Origin: Mytilus californianus
Taxonomy: Eukaryota; Mollusca; Bivalvia; Mytilida; Mytilidae
DNA: 64,000 bases
Assembly: GCF_021869535.1 (NCBI RefSeq)
Contig: NW_026262690.1
Span: forward strand, 10,093,501-10,157,500
Direction of reading: 5' to 3'
Of the stretch, positions 38,191-49,499 are shown one piece after another (position 1 is the first letter of the stretch; every line of letters starts with the position of its first letter). A model generated the notes under the pieces. The model saw nothing but the letters and a program-made list of their open reading frames with translations, had not been told where the DNA came from and searched no databases. The position numbers and the translations under genes are program-made.

Positions 38191-38275
38191 AATACAGGGA
38201 TTCGAACCTAAACCGACAAATCCCTATCTTTTAACTCGTTGATTTTAAGCATGCTAACCTCGCGGCTACCAACTT
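38191..38275 (-). repeat. tRNA-like (SINE-like) sequence, minus strand
   Basis: Read on the minus strand, an A-box-like TAGCCGCGAGG (38258-38268) precedes a perfect B-box core GGTTCGAATCC (38198-38208). The A-to-B spacing of about 60 bp suits a Ser/Leu-type tRNA ancestor. The T-stem is poorly paired, so a functional tRNA is unlikely; a tRNA-derived SINE or tRNA pseudogene is more plausible. Confidence 0.45.
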
Positions 38276-38364
38276 ATACTATACGACTGCCCATTGTGTA
38301 TATATAAAGGTACAACCCCTGTGTGTCCGATGTTCATTTATATATATAAAATAGACATCTAAGT

Positions 38365-38455
38365 TGTAACCCATTGGTAGCCGAGAGGTTTCGTCGATGT
38401 GTTGATGTCAGTCATTCATAACAGATTTCAAGGAAGGGTTCGATTCCCAGTGAAG
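38365..38455 (+). repeat. tRNA-like (SINE-like) sequence, plus strand
   Basis: An A-box match TAGCCGAGAGG (38378-38388) and a B-box match GGTTCGATTCC (38437-38447) are spaced about 59 bp apart. The T-stem keeps only about three pairs, and no acceptor stem can be drawn. It points away from the similar sequence on the other strand at 38191-38275, about 90 bp off. Confidence 0.45.
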
Positions 38456-39000
38456 GCATATACAAATTACAAAAATTAAAGGTAAGTTTTAAAATTAATT
38501 CCATTAGTGAACAGAAATCAGTAAATTAGCCAATTCAAACTTAATGAAATTAGACAAACAAAGGAAACAACTGAATATAGTTTGGTGAGTCCATTTCAGC
38601 GGCAGATTTAAAGGAAGCGTTGATTCTAGAAAAAGAATCCACGGTAAATGAATAGGCTGACGTCACCACAATGGTTTAACATCATATCTAGTATGTCTTA
38701 TTCTATAAGCTATGATGCTTTTCTATGTTGTCAAAGGATGAATGTAGAGGGATGATTTTACATTTCAACTGTCTGTCCTGTCTTAAGAACGTTATAAATC
38801 TATTTTCAAAAGCGTTAAAGATGTTATTAATAATTCTTACAAACAGTTGTGTTGTATACTTAGAGAACGGCAACATGTTTACGAAAGCTACATCGTCCGT
38901 GGTTTTCTTATATATACCTAAGTGTCGTTGTCCTTTTATTTGAATCTATTAGTGACAACAGAATATCAGTAGTCTACTGAATTAATATAAAATATGGCTA
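38456..39000. other. Intergenic stretch, no supported gene
   Basis: A 72-codon plus-strand frame at 38725-38943 has a hydrophobic, cysteine-containing translation but no recognisable domain. I do not call it a gene. Confidence 0.45.
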
Positions 39001-39240
39001 TAGGTATAGGGGGAGGGTTGATATCTCACAAAACATGTTTAACCCAGTCGCATTTTTTCGCCTGTCCAAAGTCATGAACCTCTAGCCCTTGTTAGTCTTG
39101 TGTGCTTTTTTAAATTTTAGTTCATTTGTATGTTTCGGAGTGCGGTGTCCATTTCACTGAACAAGCATACATTATTGTTTAGGGGCCAAAATTGGTCGGG
39201 TTGTTGTCTCTTTGACATATTCCCCGTTTCAATTCTCTAT
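39001..39240 (+). repeat. Dispersed repeat family E
   Basis: In order: 'aacatgtttaaccc', 'cctgtccaaagtcatgaacc', 'ccttgttagtcttgtgtgct', 'tcggagtgcggtgtccattt' and the end 'ggtcgggttgttgtctcttt' plus 'gacatattcccc'. The last part is the reverse complement of the fragments at 25522 and 37831. It shares a 'cctgtcc(c)aagtca(g/t)ga' segment with family A, so the two families may be related. Confidence 0.6.
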
Positions 39241-39345
39241 GCTATTGTCCCACTCTGATTGATTTAAAGCTGTGGTAAATACATTCGTTTTATAAGACTC
39301 TACAATAAATATAATTTTAAGAGAGCCGCCTATGTAGTCAAAAGT

Positions 39346-39476
39346 GAAATAACAAAAATACCGAACTCTAAGGAAAATTCAAATCGGAAAGTCCCTTATA
39401 AAATGGCAAAATAAAAAATTTAAACACATCAAACAAATGGATAACAACTGTCACATGTCTGACTTGGTGTTTTGGG
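39346..39476 (+). repeat. Dispersed repeat family D, copy 1
   Basis: It starts 'aataacaaaaataccgaact' and continues 'aaggaaaattcaaa', 'ggaaagtccctta' and 'ggataacaactgtca'. It is shared with 40341-40420 and 42333-42460. No coding capacity is visible. Confidence 0.65.
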
Positions 39477-40340
39477 ATCTGCACTCTTTTGGCAATTTTA
39501 TGTGATTTATTATGGGATTAATGCATGAAGTTCATACCAGAATGTTGAGTATGACTTTATCTACATAGAATTTCATTTTTATTGTGAAAATTTCGATTTG
39601 TGAATTTTGGATATTTGGAAAGATTTAAACTGAGAACATATCAATAACACTGTTCACAACTTGTAGTTTTCTATTCACTTGTCTGGAGTATATTTCGGAT
39701 TATATTTGTGAGTTCTTTTTTGCTTTAACCATGCCAGGTGGAAACTCTAACAACAGTGATAAAAAGGTGCAAGAAAATGTACAAAAAGTACAAATATCGC
39801 TGGCAGCTAAAAAGGTAACGACAAAGAAAATCCAGATAAAACAACTCATACAGACGTTTCAATGGATAGTATTGCATATGTCACAATTGAATTTTCAAAT
39901 TTCCACCATGATTTAGACATTATAAAGTAAAGCCTGAAGAGTGTTTTTAAATGAACAGACCTTGTCAAAGCATTGAACAACACTGTAAGAAAGATAATTT
40001 GGAAACAATTGACATCAATTAATGTTGTTACCAAAGAAGATAATTTGTTAGTGCGATTAACATGCATTTGTGAAATTGTAGCATTTAATGCCAGTCAAAC
40101 TGCAACACATAAAAATGTAACTTTATATGGATGTGAGTTATCTTAACAGTGTAAATGTGAGATAGAATGATTGTGTTAATATAGTGTTTTTAAAGTTTAT
40201 ATAGCTGTATTAGATTTTTTGCCTGTTCTTGTGCATTGATAAAAACATTGTATCTCAAGTCAATATAACATAATGGAAAATCATATCAAAATTTTGTCAA
40301 TGCATGTAAGGGGTCTTTTCTCTAAAATTAAGAAAAAGTA
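39477..40340. other. Intergenic stretch with an unassigned 61-codon frame
   Basis: The frame 39731-39916 (MPGGNSNNSDKKVQENVQKV...) has a hydrophilic, lysine- and glutamine-rich first half that looks more protein-like than its surroundings, but it has no recognisable domain. It could be a fragment of an old mobile-element protein. The rest is AT-rich. Confidence 0.35.
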
Positions 40341-40420
40341 AATAACAAAAATACCTTAACTCCAAGGAAAATTCAAAACGGAAAGTCCTTTATCGAATAG
40401 CAACATCAAAAGCTAGCTAA
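40341..40420 (+). repeat. Dispersed repeat family D, copy 2
   Basis: It contains 'aataacaaaaatacc', 'ccaaggaaaattcaaaacgg' and 'aaagtcctttatcgaatagc', matching copy 1 at 39346. Confidence 0.6.
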
Positions 40421-40813
40421 ACCTCTCACTTGTGTGACAGTCGCATAAAATTCTGTTATATTCACAAAAATATGTGGACAAAACAAATAGACATAATAGG
40501 CAAAAATGTCAAAAATAGGGATACAGCAGTCAACATTGTATTATAATCTTAATCACTATAAAGACAAAGAAATATGTCAACAAAGAAAAACAAAATGGCA
40601 TATTGACAAAGCACATAAGCAAAAATGAAAGACAAGAATACAAAAAATTACCATAGCACAATAACACAATGGCGGGATGTATAAGTACCGAGCCACGCCA
40701 AAAGGATATTACCAAAAATGGACTAAACAGTAAAGGTTAAAAATTTACAAATACTAATAAAAGAACACTGTAACATGTAATTAAGATGATAAACAATGTC
40801 AGTACCTAGAATC

Positions 40814-41525
40814 TATACTTCAAGACCATCATGTATTATTTGTGAAGTTGATACTGAATATTTATCAACAAGGTATTGGTATCTTCCGATGAACTTTTTT
40901 TAGAAAAAGGACGAGACGTTCTTTGACATAACCCTGGTTCATCAACTTTCTGCTCAGACACTGGTGACGTTTTATAAAGTCTGTGTAGCAGCTGCACGCT
41001 CTTGAATACCGAATGAGTTGGGCAATGTATATACCATATGCAGATGAAATTGGTATATTGCTACTAAGGTGGGGGGAATTGATAATTTCAAAATTAAAAT
41101 CATAGTCTTATAGTTTCATCAAGTTTGTCATAGATGTGGGTACTGAGATGACCGCTTATGTCAAATTCGAGGTATAAGTCTAAAAATGAGGCGGAGGAAG
41201 CCGTGTCTGTTGTTTCTTTAATTTTCTAGTTCTGGATGATATATTAATGGAACCCAATCAGAAAAGTTTGGATTGTGAATGGAAAGAACTTCATCAATAT
41301 ATCTGAATGTGAAATTAAATGATCGGGCTTCCTTGATCTTCTTGTTTTTGACAAGTGTCTGAAGGAACTCCGACTCATATGAAAATAAGAAGAGGTCGGC
41401 AAGGAGAGGTGCACAGTTCGTTCCCATAGGAATGCCGACAATTTTTTGAAGAAGTCTACCTCCAAGTATTCCGAAGTAATACATTTATAGCTTAAGAGAG
41501 ACATTTAATCAGATACATTTTGTAA
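40814..41525 (-). pseudogene. Decayed Penelope-like element reverse transcriptase fragment
   Basis: The minus-strand frame 41218-41484 encodes the middle of a Penelope-like (PLE) reverse transcriptase. Visible are the GIPMGTNCAPLLADLFLFSY block (the PLE form of the RT fingers/palm region), then SYESEF, then the motif C region FRYIDEVLS. Active PLEs usually read YIDD here, so the second aspartate has become glutamate. Past the stop at 41218, other frames continue the thumb-side similarity (SNIPISSAYGIYIAQLIRYS-like, then KKFIGRYQYLVDKY) as far as about 40814, so the gene carries several frameshifts. The 5' end is lost near 41525. No GIY-YIG endonuclease domain is visible next to it. It is a dead copy. 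Confidence 0.85.
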
Positions 41526-42332
41526 AACAAAAAAATTAAGAAAAAAACAAACTTTATAAGCTATTACAGTCTGATATCAAATATTCTGATAAAGGTGTTA
41601 TGATATTGTAACTACCATTTTTATTTAGTTGGCCTAATTTGTTTTGTGTGGCCTATTATATATTTTTACATTGTGTACAAAAGAATACACATTGTGTTAC
41701 AACTTTGCAGTTTAGAAATCACTGGAACAATCATTGATACTCATGGAATGATTAGAACTTTCTATTTCACTTACATAACGTTTCCAGAATGATCATAACA
41801 AAAGATGCGTAATTTAAACATCTACCGTTATCTAGAAGTTTCCGTTATAAGTATATATATAAGTATGCATACCCTAAAGTTAGATAGACATAGACATCGA
41901 TAGACATCAACATTCTCAACAGTTGGATTGACACTTTTTATTTACAAACTACATCATACTAGATTATGATGTATTGGACGTAATATTCTCTGTGGATTCC
42001 GAGAAGAATTCCGGATAAAGAAAAGATAAAAGATTGGACTCATATTTTGACAGTTAAGTTGACATTACTATTTGTGTAATACTTCTTGTAAACTTGTGTA
42101 TAATAAATCTTGTTAAATTTTATTATTGATTTGTGTCTTTTGTTGGCTACAATTAAAAGTCGATTTTTCTGGTCGTAACAAAGGTAAAACAGTGTATAAA
42201 GGAAAATATGTTACTCATTTAGAAAGTTTATCACTACATGATATTTACCTGGAACAAATTACCAGTCGCAAAATATTAAATTTATATATACTAATTTTCA
42301 AAATGGGAGGATGAGATGCATACTAGAAAAGG
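41526..42332. other. AT-rich intergenic stretch, no supported gene
   Basis: The repeated phrase 'atagacat' near 41884-41910 is the only structure noticed. A 62-codon frame at 42126-42314 has no recognisable domain. Confidence 0.45.
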
Positions 42333-42460
42333 TATAACAAAAATACCGAACTCAAAGGCAAATTCAAAAAGGGCATAAAAACTGAAAAAAATAAACGCTA
42401 TCATTCAACAGAACAATTCAAGTGAAAAACAACTGCCATATTCTTTTGATATTGGAGACT
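42333..42460 (+). repeat. Dispersed repeat family D, copy 3
   Basis: It starts 'ataacaaaaataccgaactc' and ends near 'aaacaactgccatattc', matching the copies at 39346 and 40341. Confidence 0.6.
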
Positions 42461-43200
42461 GGCCAACATGTTTTTGTATACCTCAAAAAGGTTGCAGATA
42501 TATATATTTGTATAATTTCCAATACACATTTTTACATAGTATTATTCCTATAAATACATTTTTATATAAGATTGAAATCAAACACACAAAGTTATGTTTT
42601 TGTTTTGTAGATGTGACGATGAAACTATTGGACGTTTATTTTATGATTGTCAAGTGACATCAAGTTTTTAAAATTTGTTCTGTGCTAGTCTATAAAATGT
42701 CTTTGTTAGCATTGAATTCGCAAAGAAGAACCTTTTCTACGTTTTGTAGAAGAACACCTAATTCTAAATTTTTTGGTAATTTTTGCTAAAAAATACGAAT
42801 AAAAATGCAAGCTAGAAGAAAAGCTTCCTAATGCACTTGAATTAAAAAAAACCCTGAAAAACTTTTATAATTTAGAATTATATACGGCAAGAAAATATAA
42901 CAAAGTTTTTGCACTGTGGAAATTATTTATCCTGAATGGTAGTCTTACAACACTAATGTATTAAAACATATTTCTTCTTCCCTTATTTATGTATACAGAG
43001 CAAACAACATGCTATATATACAAGGTACAAATACATCTTATTTTTTTTTACTGAACTATCTATATAGATCTTTCGCTATAACGAGACTGTGAAAAAGGAG
43101 AGAGTGAAAGAGATAAAGAGAGATTCAGAGAGACATGTTTTATATATTTTTTTCGTAAATTTGTCTTTTTTTGTTTTAATAATAAGGGTAAATCAGTCGT
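42461..43200. other. AT-rich intergenic stretch, no supported gene
   Basis: Only short frames and low-complexity runs are visible, including an AGAGAG-rich patch near 43097-43133. Confidence 0.45.
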
Positions 43201-43440
43201 CTTAAGGGGAAGTTAGAGATTTTTTAGAAACATATAATGCACTTAATTGTGGAGAAGGATCTGCATACCCTTCCAGAGCATCTGAGATCACCCCCGGTTT
43301 TGATGTCTTTAGTGTTCTATGTTGTGTTTTGTATACTGTTATTTGTCTTTTATCGTTTTTCGTTTTTGCCATGGCATCGTCAGTTTGTTTTCGACTTATG
43401 AGTTTGGACATCCCTTTGGTATCTTTCACTTCTCTTTTGA
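43201..43440. repeat. Dispersed repeat fragment (bivalve-type)
   Basis: It carries 'cccttccagagcatctgaga' followed by 'tcacccccggttttgatg', and ends with 'tcgacttatgagtttggaca' and 'tccctttggtatctttcact'. I recall both phrases from repeats common in mussel genomic sequence, often near Penelope-like elements. The 75-codon minus-strand frame here is a by-product. Confidence 0.5.
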
Positions 43441-44747
43441 AGGTAAGAACAATTATTACTGAATATGAAAAGAGCGCACTACCTACATTAATTTATTTTG
43501 AGTAAAACATTCTATAACATATACCATTTGGAAATTGACTGAAATGAGTCAAAATTTTGACACAATATTTCTGCATTCATAAGCATGTAATTCAGTGAAT
43601 ACGAAGATTTTGTTATTTTTCACTGTTGACCTTTTCAATTTAATAAAAAGAAAAAAAAAGAAAAACGAAATTTGTTAAAATTTGATTCGCACCTTTCCAC
43701 CTGAAGACAAAGAAAATATTCAGTTTCTTAATCAATCTTTTTTTTTTTACAAATGACCAATTTGAAATTGATTAATCTAAAACGTTTGATTTTTTTACTT
43801 TTATAGATGAAATACTTATTGTTGCTTCTAAAATAAAATGCCTTTGCTAATCGTGGATTAATTTGAAGGCTATAATTAATAAAAGTTAAGAGTTTTGCCA
43901 ATGTTTAGCAAAATCAGGAAACTGTGAAACTACTATATTTGTGTTTTTGAATAGAATGGTCGAAAGCCATTAACGTAGCCACGCTTCGATCGTTACCCTT
44001 TACATCTTCTAAGCTTTCACCGTGTGTTTAACTTATCATCTTCTATCTAGCACTAATGTTAATGTTCGATTGCGATATAAATTATAAGCATTATTTTATT
44101 TAATTTTTTTTTCAATTTGTTTAACCTTACATGGGTTTTATGTATACATCAATTAAAACGTTTTCAAACAATTATATTTGAAGTGAAGATGGCCATGCAG
44201 GTATTTGGAAATATCAGATGCAAGCTTTATATCAGAATGAATGTAGTTGGTATTGTGAAACTTTTTTTTACATTTTCAGACGAAATTTATCAACCATATT
44301 GAAAAACAATGGATGAAAAGAGACGGTAAATGTCAATGAGATGAGCGACAAACAAATTAACAAAACATCTAAATGTCAACATACGAGTGTCTATATAATA
44401 TATCAATCTCTGAATCAACAATTGTGATAGATTTAGAAGATATAGGGAAAATAAAAGCTCTATCATCAACACTAAATTCTGCAATTTATATGCACATTGA
44501 GATGTTATAAAACAGAAAACATAATGACTGCGGACAAGCACATGTGGTTAAGCTAACTATTTTAAAATTTCAACCATCCTTCAATCAATTTCAATATGAT
44601 AACAAAAATGTACGCAAAAGTACATTGTACGTCAATAAACGGAAAAACAGCTACACTATTCTACAAAAAGAGAAAAGATACCAAAGGAAAAAAACAAGTC
44701 AAATAAAAACAAAGAAAAGACAAACAGTAATAACACAATGCTACACA
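43441..44747. other. AT-rich intergenic stretch, no supported gene
   Basis: Several short open frames on both strands have no recognisable domain. No RNA gene or repeat boundary is visible before the minisatellite starts. Confidence 0.5.
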
Positions 44748-46396
44748 GAAAAACTAACGATAAAGTAACACAAAAACTAACGATAAAGTAACACAAACCC
44801 CAACAAAAACTAACGATAGAGTAACACAAACCCCAACAAAAACTAACGATAGAGTAACACAAACCCCAACAAAAACTAACGATAAAGTAACACAAACCCC
44901 AACAAAAACTAACGATAAAGTGACACAAACCCAACAAAAACTAACGATAAAGTAACACAAACCCCAACAAAAACTAACGATAAAGTAACACAAACCCCAA
45001 CAAAAACTAACGATAAAGTAACACAAACCCCAACAAAAACTAACGATAAAGCCCCAACAAAAACTAACGATAAAGTAACACAAACCCCAACAAAAACTAA
45101 CGATAAAGTAACACAAACCCCAACAAAAACTAACGATAAAGTAACACAAACCCCAACAAAAACTAACGATAAAGTAACACAAACCCCAACAAAAACTAAC
45201 GATAAAGTAACACAAACCCTAACAAAAACTAACGATAAAGTAACACAAACCCCAACAAAAGCTAACGACACAAAAACTAAAGATAAAGTAACACAAACCC
45301 CAACAAAAACTAACGATAAAGTAACACAAACCCCAACAAAAACTAAAGATAAAGTAACACAAACCCCAACAAAAACTAACGATTAAGTAACACAAACCCC
45401 AACAAAAACTAACGATAAAGTAACACAAACCCCAACAAAAACTAACGATAAAGTAACTCAAACCCCAACAAAAACTAACGATAAAGTAACACAAACCTCA
45501 ACAAAAACTAACGATAAAGTAACACAAACCCCAACAAAAACTAACGATAAAGTAACACAAACCCCAACAAAAACTAACGATAAAGTAACACAAACCCCAA
45601 CAAAACATAACGATAAAGTAACACAAACCCCAACAAAAACTAACGATAGAGTAACACAAACTCCAACAAAAACTAACGATAAAGTAACATAAAGTAACAC
45701 AAACCCCAACATAAACTAAAGATAAATGAACACAAACCCCAACAAAAACTAACGATAAAGAAACACAAACCCCAATAAAAACTAACGATAAAGTAACCCA
45801 AACCCCAACAAAAACTAACGATAAAGTAACACAAACCCCAACAAAAACTAACGATAGAGTAACACAAACCCCAACAAAAACTAACGATAGAGTAACACAA
45901 ACCCCAACAAAAACTAACGATAGAGTAACACAAACCCCAACAAAAACTAACGATAGAGTAACACAAACCCCAACAAAAACTAACGATAAAGTAACACAAA
46001 CCCCAACAAAAACTAAAGATAAAGTAAAACAAACCCCAACAAAAACTAAAGACAAAGTAACACAAACCCCAACAAAAACTAAAGACAAAGTAACACAAAC
46101 CCCAACAAAAACTAACGATAAAGTAACACAAACCCCAACAAAAACTAAAGATAAAGTAACACAAACCCCAACAAAAACTAACGATAAAGAAACACAAACC
46201 CCAACAAAAACTAACGATAAAGAAACACAAACCCCAACAAAAACTAACGATAAAGTAACACAAACCTCAACAAAAACTAACGATAAAGTAACACAAACCC
46301 CAACAAACTAACGATAAAGTAACACAAACCCCAACCAAAACTAACGATAAAGTAACACAAAACCCAACAAAAACTAACTATAAAGTAACACAAACA
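44748..46396. repeat. 33-bp minisatellite, about 50 copies
   Basis: The unit is 33 bp (for example 44945 onward: ACGATAAAGTAACACAAACC then CCAACAAAAACTA). Common variants are GATAGAG for GATAAAG (clustered at 44815-44880 and 45850-45960), AAAGA(T/C)AAAG, and GAAACAC for GTAACAC; a few units are shortened, for example near 45050 and 45270. Because 33 is divisible by three and the minus strand lacks stops in the unit, overlapping minus-strand frames of up to 196 codons with an 11-residue period appear (VGVCVTLSLVF in one frame, SFCWGLCYFIV in another). These are not convincing genes: they are broken by frame changes and have no unique flanking sequence. Confidence 0.96.
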
Positions 46397-46685
46397 CAAA
46401 ATAAAAACCTGGAATTGAACTCATGTGCTTCGTAAAGGTAAAGTAATGAGATAGTAGTCTGTCGATGTTCAAATATCTCAAATCAATAAGGAAAAGACAA
46501 ACCAAGGCAACAAACAAACAAACAAAAAAAAACCCCGATGAAACCCATAAACTATATAACGTAACGTGAAGTTAAAGGTTTACGCCTTTTTTTCCATATT
46601 ACATCCTTTTATCTATACTATTTACTATTAGATTGTTACTTTTACTATTACTATTACTAAATAGTTTTATTTGCATTTCATAGAT

Positions 46686-47100
46686 ATAGGAAGATGTGGT
46701 ATGAGTGCCAATGAGACAACTCTCCATCCAAGTAACAATTTATAAAAGTAAACCATTATAGGTCAAGGTTCGGCCTTCAACACGGAGCATTGGCTCACAC
46801 CGAACAGCAAACTATAAAGGGTCCCAAAAATTACTAGTGTAAAACCATTCAAACGGGAAAGCCAACGATCTAATCTATATAAAAAACGAGAAACGAGAAA
46901 CACGTATGAACTACATAAACAAACGACAACTACTGTACATCAGATTCCTGACTTAGGAGAGGTGCAAACATTTGCAGCGGGATTAAACGTTTTAATGGTA
47001 CCAAACCTTCTCCCTTTTCTGAAACAATAGTATAACATCACAACATAGAAAGACACACTATAAAATATCAATTGGAAGGCTTAACTCAATCAAAAAACGT
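46686..47100 (+). repeat. Dispersed repeat family A, diverged near-full copy
   Basis: It starts 'aggaagatgtggtatgagtg', then 'ccaatgagacaactctccat', 'ttcggccttcaacac', 'acataaacaaacgacaacta', 'cctgacttaggagaggtgca' and 'ggcttaactcaatc'. It lies within the extra block of duplication copy 1, so it was probably involved in that insertion. Confidence 0.65.
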
Positions 47101-48073
47101 AAATTAACACACAATGAACGAATAAATTTGATCTGTAATACCTGAATGCAAATACATAGTTAATAAAAATTATAAGGGATAAATAATTAAGGTCAAAAGT
47201 AAATAAACAGGTTTAAACAAAGTTAAAGTATGATACCACTGTGAAATGTTAAACAATATTTAGAAAATCATCACTTTTGAAAAAACCTGCGTCATATTAT
47301 ACACAGGTAAATGAAAATAATGTTGTTGTTAAGTATACTTCTTCTTCTGTGTGTATAAAATCTTCCGTTTAGGAATACCAAGAAATTTCTTTAATATCAA
47401 TAAAACTAATTTAACATTTGGTACATATGGGGTGAATATCAGCAATAAAACTATACAATAAGTGCTAGATAAAACTTCCTGTACAGTATTTAAGGAGAAA
47501 TGAAATAATTTTGATGTTCATAGTACGAAGAAGTGAAAATTAGTAGTAATACCAAATAATCAAAGCTGGTATATAGACAAGATCCATGTTAACATTAAAT
47601 AACAAAAAAGCATTACAAATAGTATCAACAGGTCAAATTAAAAAGAAAGTACGATTTGAGAGTACTCGCAGTTACTGACAGCTAGTTAAAAGCCAAATCA
47701 ATTAATAATAAAACAGCATGCATCAGAGACTGAAATCAACTAAAACACATCCCAGGGATTTAGTATTTTAACGTCATGAACAGTCAAAGAAGACATGACT
47801 TGTGCAATGCCAAAAATAAATGTATCGACAGGGAGTAGGATAGTTAGGAGTGACTTCTTTATAGATAAAAATGAACGTGTGTGTGTCTCTATACATCCCG
47901 TTTGAAAAGAAAATACAAATTTAGTTATGTTTTAATTTGCTAATGACAAAATCGATATTAGTGCCAATGCAAACTATATTCAGAGATCTAATTACAACAT
48001 TGGTACGATAACCCTTACTAACAAGTTTGTTTAAAGGTTCGATGAGTTTACACGGATCACATAGTGATTTCCG
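47101..48073. other. Rest of the extra block in duplication copy 1
   Basis: AT-rich sequence between the family A copy and segment Z1. A 62-codon minus-strand frame (47921-48109) crosses its right border and has no recognisable domain. Confidence 0.5.
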
Positions 48074-48363
48074 CAGTTTGTTTGTATTACTAAACATATA
48101 ACTTACCAAAACGGCAATAATAATTCCAATTTAATGAGCACGAAATCTAGCAGGTGAAAGATGTTGGGGGACCTGTATTTATATAGTCCCCGGTGCTGTT
48201 TCCAGGAAGTTTCGGTTTGTTCATACATGTACTTAACCACTTGTTATAAATAAAACCGTAAATAAACAGTTATTGTTTCAAAATGAATTGTACCCGAATA
48301 AGTTATTTATGTTAAAGTCATAAATGTAGGGACATACTAAGTAAGCACTTTAAAAATAAAATT

Positions 48364-49499
48364 AACCCCGATTAAACCCATAAAATATATATAAAGTAAC
48401 GTGAAGTTAAAGGTTAACGCTTTTTTTTCCATTATTCTTTATGAAAGTAATATGGGAACGTAATTTGTTTGTAGATTGTTTGTAGAAAAAAACACGTCCT
48501 ATAAGTTAAGGGAAAGCTTGAGAACCCGTCTATAAAAAAAAAAGTCAACAGTAGTTTTCCGATGTTCAAAAAGTCCAAAAGGAACGAAACCTGGCGCGTC
48601 GACAAAATAAAGATCATGAATCATAAGTGGAGATCATTAAAACGATTTTTTTTTATCAAACTGAAGTAATAAAAAAAGCTTCTCTGAAAATCCACGATAA
48701 AAAAATGCAGAAAGGAAAACGATCGTTGTATATGCCATATATTTATCCTTTTAATCTTGTTTTTCTTTGGCAATTTAAAAATTGAAATATAATAGCAGAA
48801 ATTCCGGGACAAAATTTTATTATATTTGATATACGATCATGAGACGACTGGCATAGTAACATAAGTGAAATATATTATATAAGCATTTTAAAACTCTTTG
48901 CAGTCAGTATTTTAAATTTAATTTTTGTGGGAATATCATTCTTTTTTGGAAAATTCCACTTTATTCCATACCGTCATAAAAAAAAGACTTTACAATACGA
49001 AATAATTGCATTTTTGCTAGACTCTATGGTACTGCATATTTGGTCTGGTCTATTTATGTTTGCTTAAATAAGAGCTTATTATTTTTCTATATCTTCAAAT
49101 ATTTTGAAATAATTTCGCGAGGTAAACATATTACATCCTTTTATCTATACTATTTACTATTAGATTGTTACTTTTACTATTACTATTACTAAATAGTTGT
49201 ATTTGCATTTCAGTTTGTTTGTATTACTAAACATATAACTTACCAAAACGGCAATAATAATTCCAATTTAATGAGCACGAAATCTAGCAAGTGAAAGATG
49301 TTGGGGGACCTGTACTTATATAGTCCCCGGTGCTGTTTCCAGGAAGTTTCGGTTAGTTCATACATGTACTTAATTGATTAACCACTTGTTATAAATAAAA
49401 CCGACAGTTATTGTTTCAAAATGAATTATACCCGAATAAGTTATTTATGTTATAATCATAAATGTAGGGACAAACCAAACACTTTAAGAATAAAGTCAA
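48364..49499. repeat. Local tandem duplication, copy 2 (segments X2, Y2, Z2)
   Basis: X2 (48364-48431) repeats X1, Y2 (49128-49212) repeats Y1, and Z2 (49211-49499) repeats Z1. Here X2 and Y2 are separated by 696 bp (48432-49127) that are absent from copy 1, while Y2 joins Z2 directly. Z2 also lacks a block of about 14 bp that Z1 has near 48250. The shared stretches are close to identical. Confidence 0.8.

Larger units (their letters stand above)
46531..48363. repeat. Local tandem duplication, copy 1 (segments X1, Y1, Z1)
   Basis: X1 (46531-46596), Y1 (46597-46680) and Z1 (48074-48363) correspond to X2, Y2 and Z2 of the next copy. In copy 1, Y1 and Z1 are separated by 1,393 bp (46681-48073) that copy 2 lacks, while X1 and Y1 are directly joined. 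The inserted block starts with a family A repeat. Confidence 0.8.

Noticed and set aside
41244-41504. 86-codon minus-strand frame overlapping the reverse transcriptase fragment
   Set aside because: It is the shadow of the Penelope-like reading frame in another phase, although its first residues may mark an upstream frameshifted piece of the same gene.
44754-46263. Minus-strand frames of 84-196 codons rich in C, V, L, F and W
   Set aside because: They are products of a 33-bp minisatellite without minus-strand stops. Overlapping frames are open in all phases and no non-repetitive coding sequence is attached.
46405-46465. Possible tRNA-like sequence on the minus strand (GTTCAATTC B-box-like)
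   Set aside because: The T-stem does not pair and no A-box at a suitable distance is visible.
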